From assembly GCA_902799245.1 (NCBI GenBank), contig CADBZY010000001.1, positions 1 through 64,000 on the forward strand: a stretch of DNA of 64,000 nucleotides, read 5' to 3'. The notes beneath the pieces are model-generated. The model ran no database searches. It was not told where the DNA came from and saw only the letters and a list, made by a program, of their open reading frames with translations. The first letter of the stretch is position 1; the number at the start of each line of letters is the position of its first letter. Below, in pieces: positions 23,848 to 32,627 of the stretch. The position numbers and the translations under genes are program-made. The DNA comes from an uncultured Ruminococcus sp. (GTDB taxonomy: Bacteria > Bacillota > Clostridia > Oscillospirales > Acutalibacteraceae).

Positions 23848-25536
23848 ATGAAAAACACATTTCAAAAAAGGCTTGTCGCAGCAGTTTTAATAATGCTTGT
23901 TTATTTGTTGAGTGGTTATTCTGTTTACGCCGATGCTATCGGGGATAATACACCCACTACGGGAGATGACAATATTTCAGATTGGAATAACGATTGGAAC
24001 ACATATTCAGGCAAATGCGGCGACAGTATGGAGTGGGTGCTGGATAATTCCAATAGTTCGCTCACGATAAGCGGATCAGGGGAAATGTGGAGCAGAACCT
24101 CTCACGGAAATGATCTGTGGAGTGTGAGCGAGATTAAGAGCATATCCTTTACCGGAAATATTCAATCGGTGGGAGCGGGTGCATTTTCAGGCTGCAAGAA
24201 GCTTGCGTCGGTTGCGCTTCCCAAAACCGTGAAGAAGATAGGTGAAAATGCCTTTGAGGGATGTACGGCGCTGGCAAAGGTTGAGTTGGCCAATACCGTT
24301 GAAAAAATCGGCGGCAATAGTTTTGCCGGATGCAGTTCACTGATCGACGTAAACTTTACAGGGTCAAGGCAGGACTGGCTTTTTCTGACCGACGGTGTGC
24401 AGACAGGGCTGAATTCCTCTGTCAATATGCATTATGCAAGTACGGTTTCGGTGACTTCACAGCCCGTCAATGTAAAGGTAAGCGCAGATGTTCTCGCACA
24501 CTTTTCTGTAGAGGCGGAGGGAAAAGGAGAGCTTTCTTATCAGTGGTACTTCAAAAAGAAGGGCGCGCAGGGCTGGAGCACATGGAACAAGCACACGACA
24601 GCGACGACGGCGGCTATCTCCAATGACTCATGGGACGGAATGCAGGTCTACTGCCGCATAGAGGACTCGGAAAATTATGTTTCGAGCGATCTGTGTGAGA
24701 TCACTCTTCTGAAGGGTGTCAGTATTGTTATCCACCCGTCCGACGTCACCGTTAATACGGGTGATGAAACTTCTTTCACCGTGAAGGCACAGGGCAGCGG
24801 TCTAAAATACCAGTGGTATTACAAAAAAGCCGGCGCCAGTACGTGGAGTCTTTGGAAAGCGCATACCTCGGCAACGACAGAAGCACGTGCCAATGATACA
24901 TGGGACGGGATGCAGGTTTACTGTAAGGTCAGTGACAGTTCAGGATCCTTTGCGAACAGCGAATCCGCGACGATAAAGCTCAACGGAATACTGAAGATAA
25001 CGGCTCACCCCTCCGATGTAACGGTAAATTCCGGCGAAGAAGTTTCCTTCACCGTGAAGGCACAGGGCAAAGGGCTTAAATATCAGTGGTATTTCAGAAA
25101 AGCCGGTGTCAGCACGTGGAGTATCTGGAAGGCGCACACCTTGGCAACGACAGAGGCACGCGCCAATGATACATGGGATGGAATGCAGGTTTACTGTAAG
25201 GTCAGTGACAGTTCAGGGGCGTTTGCGGACAGCCAATCGGCTACTGTAAAGCTTAACGGAATGCCGAAGATAACCGCGCAGCCCTCCGATGTTGACGTAA
25301 AAGTGGGAGGATTGGCCGGGTTTTCAGTGTCGGCGCAGGGCAGCAATCTGAAATACCAGTGGTATTTCATGAAGCGCGGCGCTAAATGCTGGAGTATCTG
25401 GAAGTCACACACCACGGCTGCCACTGCGGCACGCGCTAACGACACATGGGACGGAATGCAGGTCTATTGCGTCATAACTGACGGCTTCGGAAGGACTGTT
25501 TCATCTAATCCCGCGACAATCAAAATAAGCCAATAG
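23848..25536 (+). CDS. secreted protein with BspA-like leucine-rich repeats and four Ig-like repeats
   Basis: 562 aa. A signal peptide (1-28) is followed by about 30 Asp/Asn-rich residues and a BspA/LRR_5 block (about 75-180, with GAFSGCKKLASVALPKTVKKIG and two more copies). Four Ig-like repeats of about 90 aa fill 190-562; each has the core YQWYFKKxG...WSxWKxHT and ANDTWDGMQVYC, with two or more conserved Trp and a Cys. Repeats 2 and 3 are almost identical, a sign of recent duplication. No LPXTG, lipobox or C-terminal membrane anchor is seen, so it may be released or held non-covalently. The same Ig-like core occurs in the protein at 31549. Confidence 0.85.
   Translation: MKNTFQKRLVAAVLIMLVYLLSGYSVYADAIGDNTPTTGDDNISDWNNDWNTYSGKCGDSMEWVLDNSNSSLTISGSGEMWSRTSHGNDLWSVSEIKSISFTGNIQSVGAGAFSGCKKLASVALPKTVKKIGENAFEGCTALAKVELANTVEKIGGNSFAGCSSLIDVNFTGSRQDWLFLTDGVQTGLNSSVNMHYASTVSVTSQPVNVKVSADVLAHFSVEAEGKGELSYQWYFKKKGAQGWSTWNKHTTATTAAISNDSWDGMQVYCRIEDSENYVSSDLCEITLLKGVSIVIHPSDVTVNTGDETSFTVKAQGSGLKYQWYYKKAGASTWSLWKAHTSATTEARANDTWDGMQVYCKVSDSSGSFANSESATIKLNGILKITAHPSDVTVNSGEEVSFTVKAQGKGLKYQWYFRKAGVSTWSIWKAHTLATTEARANDTWDGMQVYCKVSDSSGAFADSQSATVKLNGMPKITAQPSDVDVKVGGLAGFSVSAQGSNLKYQWYFMKRGAKCWSIWKSHTTAATAARANDTWDGMQVYCVITDGFGRTVSSNPATIKISQ
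24720..25265 (+). repeat. near-identical tandem repeat inside the LRR/Ig gene
   Basis: Two units of about 270 bp (about 24720-24990 and 24990-25265) share long identical stretches, for example GTTTACTGTAAGGTCAGTGA at 24917 and 25190. They encode Ig-like repeats 2 and 3. Confidence 0.7.
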
Positions 25537-25540
25537 CCAA

Positions 25541-25586
25541 AAAAACTGCGGCATCGTCAATTACTTAACGGTGCCGCAGTTTCATT
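25541..25586. terminator. bidirectional terminator between the LRR/Ig gene and ackA
   Basis: AAACTGCGGCA pairs with TGCCGCAGTTT around a 20-nt loop; A and T runs flank both sides, so it serves both converging genes. Confidence 0.8.
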
Positions 25587-25613
25587 ATGCTGGAATCCGA
25601 ATGACGGATGAAA

Positions 25614-26828
25614 TTACGCGTTCAATCCCTTTACGATGTCGCGGGTATCTCTTGCGATGACCATTTCCTCATCGGTGGGAATGACATATACCCTGACTCT
25701 GCTTTCGGGAGTGGAGATTTCTGCTTCCTTGCCGTGGATGGATGCGTTGATCTCTTCGTCAAGCTCGACGCCAAGGCATTCGAGATAACGGCAGATCTTG
25801 GAGCGGTGAACCGTCTGATTTTCGCCGATACCCGCAGTAAATACCAGAGCGTCCATGCCGCCGAGAGCGACATAGTAGCTGCCGATGAATTTTGCGATCT
25901 GATACTCAAGAATCTGATGGGTGAGAATAGCTCTTTCGTTGCCTTCCTTGGCGGCGGCGGTGACATCGCGGTCGTCGCTGGAAACGCCGGAAAGACCGAG
26001 CATACCCGACTTTTTGTTGAGCACGGTGTCCATCTCAGCAGGAGAGAGACCTTCCTTCTCCATGATGAAGGTGACGACGGACGGGTCGAGCGAACCGGAG
26101 CGGGTGCCCATGATGAATCCGTCAAGAGGCGTCAGACCCATGGAAGTATCGATGACCTTGCCGTCCTTGACAGCGGAAATAGAGGAGCCGTTTCCGAGAT
26201 GGCAGTTGATAATGCGTGTGCCTTCGGGATTTTCCGCCTTGCCGAGAAGCTCGAGGCAGCGGCCGGTGACGTATCTGTGGCTGGTGCCGTGGAAACCGTA
26301 GCGGCGGATGGAGTATTTCTCATAATACTCATAGGGAACACCGAAGGTGAATGCCTTTGCGGGCATGGTGGAATGGAAAGATGTGTCGAACACAGCGATC
26401 TGCGGCACATCCTTGCCGAATACGTCGATGGCTGCTTCGATGCCCTGTATGTGAGCGGGATTGTGAAGCGGAGCAAGAGGGCTGAGATCGCGGATGCCTT
26501 CGATGACTTCGTCGGTGATAAGGCAGCTGTCCTTAAAGCGGTCGCCGCCCTGCACGACTCTGTGACCGAGAGCGCTGATTTCGCTGAGATCGTCCACTAC
26601 CTTGCCGTCGCCTGATGTAAGGGCTTCCTTAACGGCGTTGAATGCTTCGGTATGCGTGGGCATAGCGACTTCGGTTACATAAGATTCGCCGTTCACCTTG
26701 TGGGTGAGCTTGCTGCCTTCCATTCCGATTCTTTCGCAAAGTCCCTTTGCGATGACAGACTCGTTCTCCATGTCGATAAGCTGATACTTAAGGGAAGAGC
26801 TGCCTGCGTTGATAACAAGAATTTTCAT
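25614..26828 (-). CDS. ackA: acetate kinase
   Basis: 404 aa, the normal length. INAGSSSLKYQLIDM at the N-terminus, the phosphate-binding NCHLGNGSSISAV, MGLTPLDGFIMGTRSG and FTAGIGENQ are all present. It makes ATP and acetate from acetyl phosphate, the last step of acetate fermentation. Pta is not adjacent. An AGGAGAAA SD precedes the ATG. It is divergent from tmcAL. Confidence 0.97.
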   Translation of the reverse strand: MKILVINAGSSSLKYQLIDMENESVIAKGLCERIGMEGSKLTHKVNGESYVTEVAMPTHTEAFNAVKEALTSGDGKVVDDLSEISALGHRVVQGGDRFKDSCLITDEVIEGIRDLSPLAPLHNPAHIQGIEAAIDVFGKDVPQIAVFDTSFHSTMPAKAFTFGVPYEYYEKYSIRRYGFHGTSHRYVTGRCLELLGKAENPEGTRIINCHLGNGSSISAVKDGKVIDTSMGLTPLDGFIMGTRSGSLDPSVVTFIMEKEGLSPAEMDTVLNKKSGMLGLSGVSSDDRDVTAAAKEGNERAILTHQILEYQIAKFIGSYYVALGGMDALVFTAGIGENQTVHRSKICRYLECLGVELDEEINASIHGKEAEISTPESRVRVYVIPTDEEMVIARDTRDIVKGLNA

Positions 26829-26902
26829 TGGCGTTTTCTCCTGTCAATAAAAAATGTGAGAATACTGCGAAAAAACAATTGAATTTGCATATTCCTGATT
26901 AT

Positions 26903-26932
26903 ATAATATAACAAAAAAAAAGAAAATGCAAG
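26903..26932 (-). promoter_or_regulatory. promoter of ackA
   Basis: On the minus strand: TTGCAT (26932-26927), a 17-nt T-rich spacer, TATTAT (26908-26903). Confidence 0.5.
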
Positions 26933-26985
26933 GCGTATTGTAAAAACCCAGAAAAAATTTTACCAAAGGCAGATGATTTTTTTAT

Positions 26986-28197
26986 ATGAATTTGATAATG
27001 AGCGGCAAAACAGCGGCCATTATTGCCGAATATAATCCCTTTCACAACGGACACAGGCTGCACATTGCCCGGACGCGGGAGCTTTGCGGGGCGGAGAATA
27101 TCGTTGTAATTATGAGTGGAAATTTTGTCCAAAGAGGCGACTGTGCGATCTGCGACAAATTCAGCCGTACGCGGATGGGGCTTGCCGGAGGAGCCGATCT
27201 GGTGCTGGAGCTGCCACTGCCGTTTGCCTGCGCGGGTGCGGAGAAGTTTGCCCGCGGCGGTGTGGGAACGGCCGACGCGCTGGGGTGCGTCGATACGCTC
27301 AGCTTCGGCATGGAATGCGACAGCGCGGAAGAACTGGCCGCCGCCGCCAACGCCGTGTCCGATGCGGCCATCAAGCCGGAGCTTGACAGACTGCTCGGGG
27401 AGGGAATGACCTTTGCGGCAGCCCGGACGGAAGCGGTGCGCCGCGTGTACGGTGAATCCGCGGCGGAAATCATCTGTATGCCGAACAATACCCTTGCGGT
27501 GGAATACATACGTGAGATTCGTCGGCTGCATTCGGGCATAAAGCCCTTTGGCATACGCAGAGAGGGTGCGTCACACGATTCCGACGAGCTGTCGGGCGAC
27601 ATCGCCTCCGCCACTGCCGTAAGGCGGATGATTTCCGACGGACGGCTGAAAGAAGCGGCGCGTTACATACCGGAATCCACGTTCGGGGAGCTGGAATGCC
27701 GAATGAGGGAGGGGAAGGCTCCGGCAGACCTCAAAAGATGCGAAAGGGCGATTCTCTCGCGTCTGCGCAGTATGACCCGTGAACAGATAGCGCGGCTTCC
27801 GGATATTTCGGAAGGGCTGGAAAACAGAGTGTTCGACTGTGCGCGCTCCGCGTGTTCGCTCGATGAGCTGTACGGTGCGATAAAGACCAAGCGCTACAGT
27901 CACGCGAGAATACGAAGGATTATTCTCTCGGCTTTTCTGGGAATACGGGGGGAGCATTCAGAAAATCTCCGATATATACGCATTTTGGGTATGAACGAGA
28001 GAGGAAAGCGGCTGCTTTCACGGTCTGCGCCAAAGCTGCCGATGATTACTTCTTACAGACAGGCAATGGCTCTGCCTCAGGAGGCGAGGAATCATTACCT
28101 TCTGGAAAGCCACGCGGACGATCTGTGGGGACTGATGACGCCGACCATTCAGCCCTGCGGGTCGGATATGATGTCAAAACTGATTGTGATAAGCTGA
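26986..28197 (+). CDS. tmcAL: tRNA(Met) cytidine acetate ligase (YlbM/TmcAL family)
   Basis: 403 aa. The nucleotidyltransferase motif AEYNPFHNGHRLHI, followed by VIMSGNFVQRGD and CDKFSRTRMGLAGGADLVLELP, marks the TmcAL family. The enzyme activates acetate with ATP and acetylates the wobble cytidine of elongator tRNA-Met. The C-terminal helical region (about 290-403) binds tRNA. Two in-frame ATGs (26986, 26998) are possible; neither has a strong SD. The gene is divergent from acetate kinase, so a producer and a user of acetate sit head to head. Confidence 0.92.
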   Translation: MNLIMSGKTAAIIAEYNPFHNGHRLHIARTRELCGAENIVVIMSGNFVQRGDCAICDKFSRTRMGLAGGADLVLELPLPFACAGAEKFARGGVGTADALGCVDTLSFGMECDSAEELAAAANAVSDAAIKPELDRLLGEGMTFAAARTEAVRRVYGESAAEIICMPNNTLAVEYIREIRRLHSGIKPFGIRREGASHDSDELSGDIASATAVRRMISDGRLKEAARYIPESTFGELECRMREGKAPADLKRCERAILSRLRSMTREQIARLPDISEGLENRVFDCARSACSLDELYGAIKTKRYSHARIRRIILSAFLGIRGEHSENLRYIRILGMNERGKRLLSRSAPKLPMITSYRQAMALPQEARNHYLLESHADDLWGLMTPTIQPCGSDMMSKLIVIS

Positions 28198-28206
28198 ATC
28201 GCATAA

Positions 28207-28248
28207 GAAAAAACCGTTTGCGCCAAAGAAAACGCCAAACGGTTTTTT
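28207..28248. terminator. bidirectional terminator after tmcAL
   Basis: AAAAACCGTTTG pairs with CAAACGGTTTTT, with extra Ts. It lies between the converging tmcAL and serine hydrolase genes. Confidence 0.85.
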
Positions 28249-28261
28249 CAGATGAAGTGGA

Positions 28262-29860
28262 TTATTTCAGAATGTTTGCATACGTGTAGTTTAAAATGTC
28301 ATCACAGACAGCAAAGACCGTGTTTTTGTTTCTGGGAGTGAGCGCACCGGAAGTGATAATCACGATGCCGCTTTTATCGGCGGGATCATACGCCATGAGA
28401 GAGAATATCCCGTAGGACGCGCCGTTGTGAAAATACATTTTCCTGTTTTTGATCAGCTCGCCCGATTTGCGGATGCCTATGCACTGTGCAAAGCCCTTTC
28501 CGGTGTCGATTTTCTGAACTGTGAGCATCTCACTGAGAGAATTTTGAGAAATATACTGTCTGCCGTTGTACTGTCCGTCATTGATCAGCACGGTAAAGAC
28601 GCGTGCAAGGTCGACGGAACTGATCAGCAGTCCGCCCTGCCCCAAGTGGAATGTGTCGCCGGGTTTGCCCTTTTCCTGTGAACGGCAGAGATAATGGCTG
28701 CTGGCGCTTACCTTGTCACCGGCGTAACATTCGGCGACAAGCGATTTGTCGGAAAGATACTTCGCGTCATATGACGCGTCGATTCCCATAGGTTCAAAGA
28801 ACTTGTCCTTTGCGTACTCGGAAATTGTCTGGTTGGCCGATTTTTCCACCACCGCACCCGCAATGCCCATGCCGAGATTGCAATAGAGGAATTTTACACC
28901 GGGAGGCGATACGTAAAATTCGCGGTTGCCCGTTATGTTTTTGAGTTTCTTTGCAAACTCATCATCCCTGTCTATCAGGCCGGAGGTATGTGTCAGCAGC
29001 ATTCGCATAGTGACATTTTGCTTGGGATAGGAGGGATTGCAGAATTTATATCCCATGACGTCGGTCAGACTGCCGTCAAGATCGAGCTTGCCGTCATCAA
29101 CTTCGGTCATGGCGAGCATTGTCGTGAAAACCTTTGTCACGGAGGCAATTCTGAATTTGGTGTCTTCGCTGACTTTGACCTTCTTCTGCTTGTTTGCGTA
29201 CCCGTATTCATAGGAATAAGCTACCGAGCCGTTTTGGATGATGGCCATGGATGCGCCGGTAGTGGCGTAGTTCTTTAGTATGGCTGCTATGTCGTCGGCT
29301 TCCTTGGTTCCCTTCATGCGGATGGGATCGCCGGAGGTATACAAGGCAATGTGTTTGATGATCTTTTCTTTCTCTTTTATTTCTCCACAGGTCTTTATGA
29401 TCCATCCTGTCTTGCTGCCGGCGTATTTGATTTTATATCTTTTTTTACTCTCCGAAATGTACTCGACTTCCGCCCCTTTGATAAGGGTCGCCACTTTGTC
29501 TGCGGTGTCGCTGTCCTCAGCGCGTACATTGGTGGCTTTGTTGATGACGACATATTTGATCGTAATCTTTTCCTCTGTGGGAAATGAGAGATCGGACGAT
29601 GTGCCGTTATCGTTTACATCGGAAGCAACAAAGTCAACCGGATTGGATGAGGCTGTTGAAATATCCGAGGTCGAAATTGCCGGGGTCGAAATATCTGCTG
29701 ACGTCATTCCGGAAGAGCAGAAGTTGCTTTCCGTCAGATCTTCCCGGGAGGAAGGTCGGTTGCCGATGTTTTGATAGCTTAACCAGCCGGACAAAACCAT
29801 GATCAAAAAAATAATAGCACTTGAAACGATGTAGGGAATCTTATGATTTATTCTTTGCAT
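28262..29860 (-). CDS. beta-lactamase-family serine hydrolase with SH3b domain (copy 1)
   Basis: About 532 aa. A signal-anchor (about 10-30), a Ser/Thr-rich linker (30-95), an SH3b domain (about 100-165, NVRAEDSDTADKVATL), then a class C beta-lactamase/DD-peptidase-like domain (170-532). Active-site motifs: SVTK (nucleophile Ser and Lys), YCN in the YxN position, and HNG near the C-terminus. Such proteins are usually D-amino-acid peptidases or esterases at the wall rather than drug-resistance enzymes. The ATG at 29860 has GGTGAG upstream and replaces an in-frame start at 29872. It is 19 nt after a paralogue of the same layout. Confidence 0.88.
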   Translation of the reverse strand: MQRINHKIPYIVSSAIIFLIMVLSGWLSYQNIGNRPSSREDLTESNFCSSGMTSADISTPAISTSDISTASSNPVDFVASDVNDNGTSSDLSFPTEEKITIKYVVINKATNVRAEDSDTADKVATLIKGAEVEYISESKKRYKIKYAGSKTGWIIKTCGEIKEKEKIIKHIALYTSGDPIRMKGTKEADDIAAILKNYATTGASMAIIQNGSVAYSYEYGYANKQKKVKVSEDTKFRIASVTKVFTTMLAMTEVDDGKLDLDGSLTDVMGYKFCNPSYPKQNVTMRMLLTHTSGLIDRDDEFAKKLKNITGNREFYVSPPGVKFLYCNLGMGIAGAVVEKSANQTISEYAKDKFFEPMGIDASYDAKYLSDKSLVAECYAGDKVSASSHYLCRSQEKGKPGDTFHLGQGGLLISSVDLARVFTVLINDGQYNGRQYISQNSLSEMLTVQKIDTGKGFAQCIGIRKSGELIKNRKMYFHNGASYGIFSLMAYDPADKSGIVIITSGALTPRNKNTVFAVCDDILNYTYANILK

Positions 29861-29879
29861 GAAACATCTCACCGAATTA

Positions 29880-31388
29880 TTATATTATATCATTGTAACA
29901 GTAGCGCATCACATCGTTGCATACCTTGAACACGGTATTGTTCTCTCTTGTGGGATGAGCCCCCGATGTAATGATAATCACGCCGCTCTTGTCGCTCGGA
30001 TCGATGGCCATAAGGGATAAAATGCCGTAATAGTTTCCGTTGTGAAAGTATATATCGCGCTGATGGACAAGATCGGCAGATTTGCGAATGCCTATACATT
30101 GATTATAATCTGCTTTTGTGTCGATTGGATGAACGGAAAGCATATTTTTTACAGTGTCGCTGCGAAGATATTGCCTGCTGTCGTACATGCCGTCATTCAG
30201 CAGTATGGTGGAGACCTTGGCAAGGTCTATCGCGCTGATCAAAAGGTTCCCCTGACCGAGATAATAGATTTCTCCCGGCTGTGTCTTTTTATTTCCCACT
30301 GGTTTTGTAAGAACCTTGTTGGAGCGCTTGTGTTTGCCGTTATTGTAGCAGTCAGCGACAAGCGAGGGATCCGACAGAAGGCTGCCGTCGTAGGACGCGT
30401 CTATTCCCATGGGCTCAAAAAACCTTTCCCGCGCGTATTGTGAAATGGTTTTGCCGGAGGCCTTTTCCACTGCCGCGCCTGCTATTCCCAGCCCGAGATT
30501 GGAATAGCAATATTTGTTTCCCGGCAATGCAAGATAGTATTCCTGTCCGTGAGCTACCGAACTGAGATCCTCATGATATAAGCCTTCCTTGTTGGACAGC
30601 CCCGCTGTGTGTGTCAGCAGCATTCGCATGGTCAAAGGCGTATGAGGGTATTTTGGATTGTAAAATCCAAAACCGAATAAATCAGAGAGATTGGCGTCGA
30701 GGTCGAGCATACCGTCGTCGACTTCCGCCATGGCGAGCATAGCGGTAAAAACCTTTGAAACAGATGCTACGCGATATTTGGTGTTCTCCTGTATCGGAAC
30801 AGGGTGATCCAGATCCTCTTTGTTGGCGTAGCCGTATTCATAATGGTAAGCGACTTTACCGTCCTTTATGATCGCCACAGAAGCGCCGACCGTGCCGTTT
30901 TCATTCAATATGTTGCCGAGGTTTTCTCCTTCGGCGGTATCTGCCATAGAAAAAGGAGTGCCGGAAGGTTTTTTGGGAATGTGTTTAACAACGACGTCTT
31001 TCTCGAAAGGCTTTCCATAATCCTTTAGAATCCAGCCTTTCTTTCCATCGCCACATCTGATTTTGTAAGAATCATCGCTTTCATCGAGCAGCAGGCATTC
31101 CGCATCCGTCTCGAGTGTCACAATACGCTCGGAACTGTAGCTAAGTTTCTCGCGCAGACCGGTGGAGGACGTTATTCTGACGTATTTTTTTCTGACGGTT
31201 TCTTCCGTGGGATTGGTGTCGTCGTTTTCTTCTTTTCTGTAGGCAACATTATTGGTTTCTGAGACCGGTTTTGGCTTGGCCTGGGGCTGTTCGCAGGTGT
31301 TTTTTTTGTTGATGTAGGTGAAAGCGCCTGAGGCAATGACTACCGATGCGAGAAATGTGCCTATCAGCAGTTTATTTGGTCTTATCAT
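29880..31388 (-). CDS. beta-lactamase-family serine hydrolase with SH3b domain (copy 2)
   Basis: 502 aa with the same order as copy 1: N-terminal membrane segment (about 7-25), linker, SH3b domain (about 68-130, TGLREKLSYSSERIVTL), then the serine hydrolase. Motifs are SVSK, YSN and HNG. Long stretches match copy 1 (FFEPMGIDASYD, CIGIRKS), so the two arose by tandem duplication; linkers and SH3 parts have diverged most. Copy 2 is transcribed first. ATG preceded by CGGAGGG. Confidence 0.88.
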   Translation of the reverse strand: MIRPNKLLIGTFLASVVIASGAFTYINKKNTCEQPQAKPKPVSETNNVAYRKEENDDTNPTEETVRKKYVRITSSTGLREKLSYSSERIVTLETDAECLLLDESDDSYKIRCGDGKKGWILKDYGKPFEKDVVVKHIPKKPSGTPFSMADTAEGENLGNILNENGTVGASVAIIKDGKVAYHYEYGYANKEDLDHPVPIQENTKYRVASVSKVFTAMLAMAEVDDGMLDLDANLSDLFGFGFYNPKYPHTPLTMRMLLTHTAGLSNKEGLYHEDLSSVAHGQEYYLALPGNKYCYSNLGLGIAGAAVEKASGKTISQYARERFFEPMGIDASYDGSLLSDPSLVADCYNNGKHKRSNKVLTKPVGNKKTQPGEIYYLGQGNLLISAIDLAKVSTILLNDGMYDSRQYLRSDTVKNMLSVHPIDTKADYNQCIGIRKSADLVHQRDIYFHNGNYYGILSLMAIDPSDKSGVIIITSGAHPTRENNTVFKVCNDVMRYCYNDII

Positions 31389-31502
31389 GCTTACCCTCCG
31401 TTATGTAAAGCGTAATACTAATCTGCTTTCGAGCCAAGAATAGTATAATTGAAACTAACTCATTATAACGGAAGATTTTGTATTTTTTATTAACAAAATA
31501 TA

Positions 31503-31543
31503 AAACAAGCACCGCAATCATCACAGGATCATCGCGGTGCCGT
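31503..31543 (-). terminator. terminator of the zinc-ribbon/Ig gene
   Basis: On the minus strand GCACCGCGATGATC pairs imperfectly with GATGATTGCGGTGC, followed by TTGTTTT. Confidence 0.65.
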
Positions 31544-31548
31544 GTCAA

Positions 31549-32490
31549 TTATTTTTCGATGCTGATAGTAATTATTTCTGAGGCAATGGAGGTGCGGTTG
31601 TTATCGACGATCATGCAGTAAACCTGCATTCCGTCCCAGCTTTCGTTGGCCTTTGAAGTGGTTTTGAAATTGTCATGCCCCTTCCATAAGTGCCACAGCT
31701 GTTCGCCGCTTTTTTTGACATACCACTGATAAGTAAGATTGGTGCCTTCGGCGTCAACAAAGAATTCCGTGACGGTGCCGGGTTTGACGGTCACGTCCTG
31801 TGACTGAGAGACAAGGCGGATGGTAGAGGCACGGGCATCTGACGGAGTGAGCGAAAGCAGCTTGTCAATAAAAAGGAATCCGCAGATGGCAAGCAGTGCC
31901 GCCGAAAGCATAACGATTGCAATGGACAGCTTTGCGTTTGCGCCTGACGCTGTGACGGCAGCGGTTGTTGGAACGGTTAATTCCTCCTGCTGCTTTTCAC
32001 CTTCCGGCAGATCCGTCTGATTCTCCTCCTCCGCAGCTTCGGCGAATTCCTGATTCTCAGAAGATTCTGGAGCATCTTCGGCGTTATCCGCTTCGGTGTC
32101 CTCCGCGTTTTCGATGTTTTCGACGTCAATCACTTCCGCGTCATCGGCTTCGGTGTCTTCGCCTTCGGCAGCTTCATCGTCACCGGTTTCCTCGGCGTCG
32201 ACGACTTCGGCTTCTTCCGCGTCATCTGTTTCGGCTTCATTGCTGTCGAATGGCTCCTCTTCAATAAGCTCATCCAATGTCATGTTGAGATTTTCTTCGC
32301 TGTCGGAAAGCTCTTCTGCGTTTTCGCTGTCAAAAGCCATTGTCAGATCGTCATCAGAAACGTCCTCGGTGTTTAACACTTCGGTCTTGGTCTCGATGTC
32401 AGAAGAGATTTCGTTGTTGATTCTGTTTCCGCAGGAAGTACAGAAAAATGTTCCTTCTTCGACTTCCGCTCCGCAAAAAGTGCATTTCAT
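31549..32490 (-). CDS. zinc-ribbon membrane protein with acidic linker and Ig-like domain
   Basis: About 313 aa. An N-terminal zinc ribbon (CTFCGAE...FFCTSCG, 3-21), a very acidic Asp/Glu/Ala-rich stretch (about 30-165), one membrane segment (about 185-210, SIAIVMLSAALLAICGFLFI) and a C-terminal Ig-like domain (about 225-313) with YQWYVKKSG and ANESWDGMQVYC. The ribbon and acidic part should be cytoplasmic and the Ig domain outside. The Ig core matches the four repeats of the secreted protein at 23848. The ATG at 32490 has a GGGGG SD; the frame is open further upstream, but that part reads as AT-rich leader. Function unknown. Confidence 0.75.
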   Translation of the reverse strand: MKCTFCGAEVEEGTFFCTSCGNRINNEISSDIETKTEVLNTEDVSDDDLTMAFDSENAEELSDSEENLNMTLDELIEEEPFDSNEAETDDAEEAEVVDAEETGDDEAAEGEDTEADDAEVIDVENIENAEDTEADNAEDAPESSENQEFAEAAEEENQTDLPEGEKQQEELTVPTTAAVTASGANAKLSIAIVMLSAALLAICGFLFIDKLLSLTPSDARASTIRLVSQSQDVTVKPGTVTEFFVDAEGTNLTYQWYVKKSGEQLWHLWKGHDNFKTTSKANESWDGMQVYCMIVDNNRTSIASEIITISIEK

Positions 32491-32576
32491 GGTAATTCCC
32501 CCAAAAGAATTAATATTTTCAAGTATTTTATCATATCGATAAAAAAAAATCAATATTTTTATAAAAAATAATAATA

Positions 32577-32620
32577 AAAACACCCTGTTATACATTGAAA
32601 ACAATCATAACAGGGTGTTT
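32577..32620 (-). terminator. purB terminator
   Basis: AAACACCCTGTTAT pairs with ATAACAGGGTGTTT. On the minus strand a T-rich tract follows. It lies directly after purB. Confidence 0.85.
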
Positions 32621-32627
32621 GCAAAAA

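Noticed and set aside
22615-23865. 416-codon minus-strand frame opposite the FtsW/RodA gene
   Set aside because: His/Arg-rich low-complexity translation, typical of an antisense shadow of a membrane protein gene.
28262-31388. Beta-lactam resistance enzymes
   Set aside because: The serine hydrolases have the class C-like fold motifs, but the SH3b domains and the exported layout fit wall peptidases or esterases better than drug-destroying beta-lactamases.
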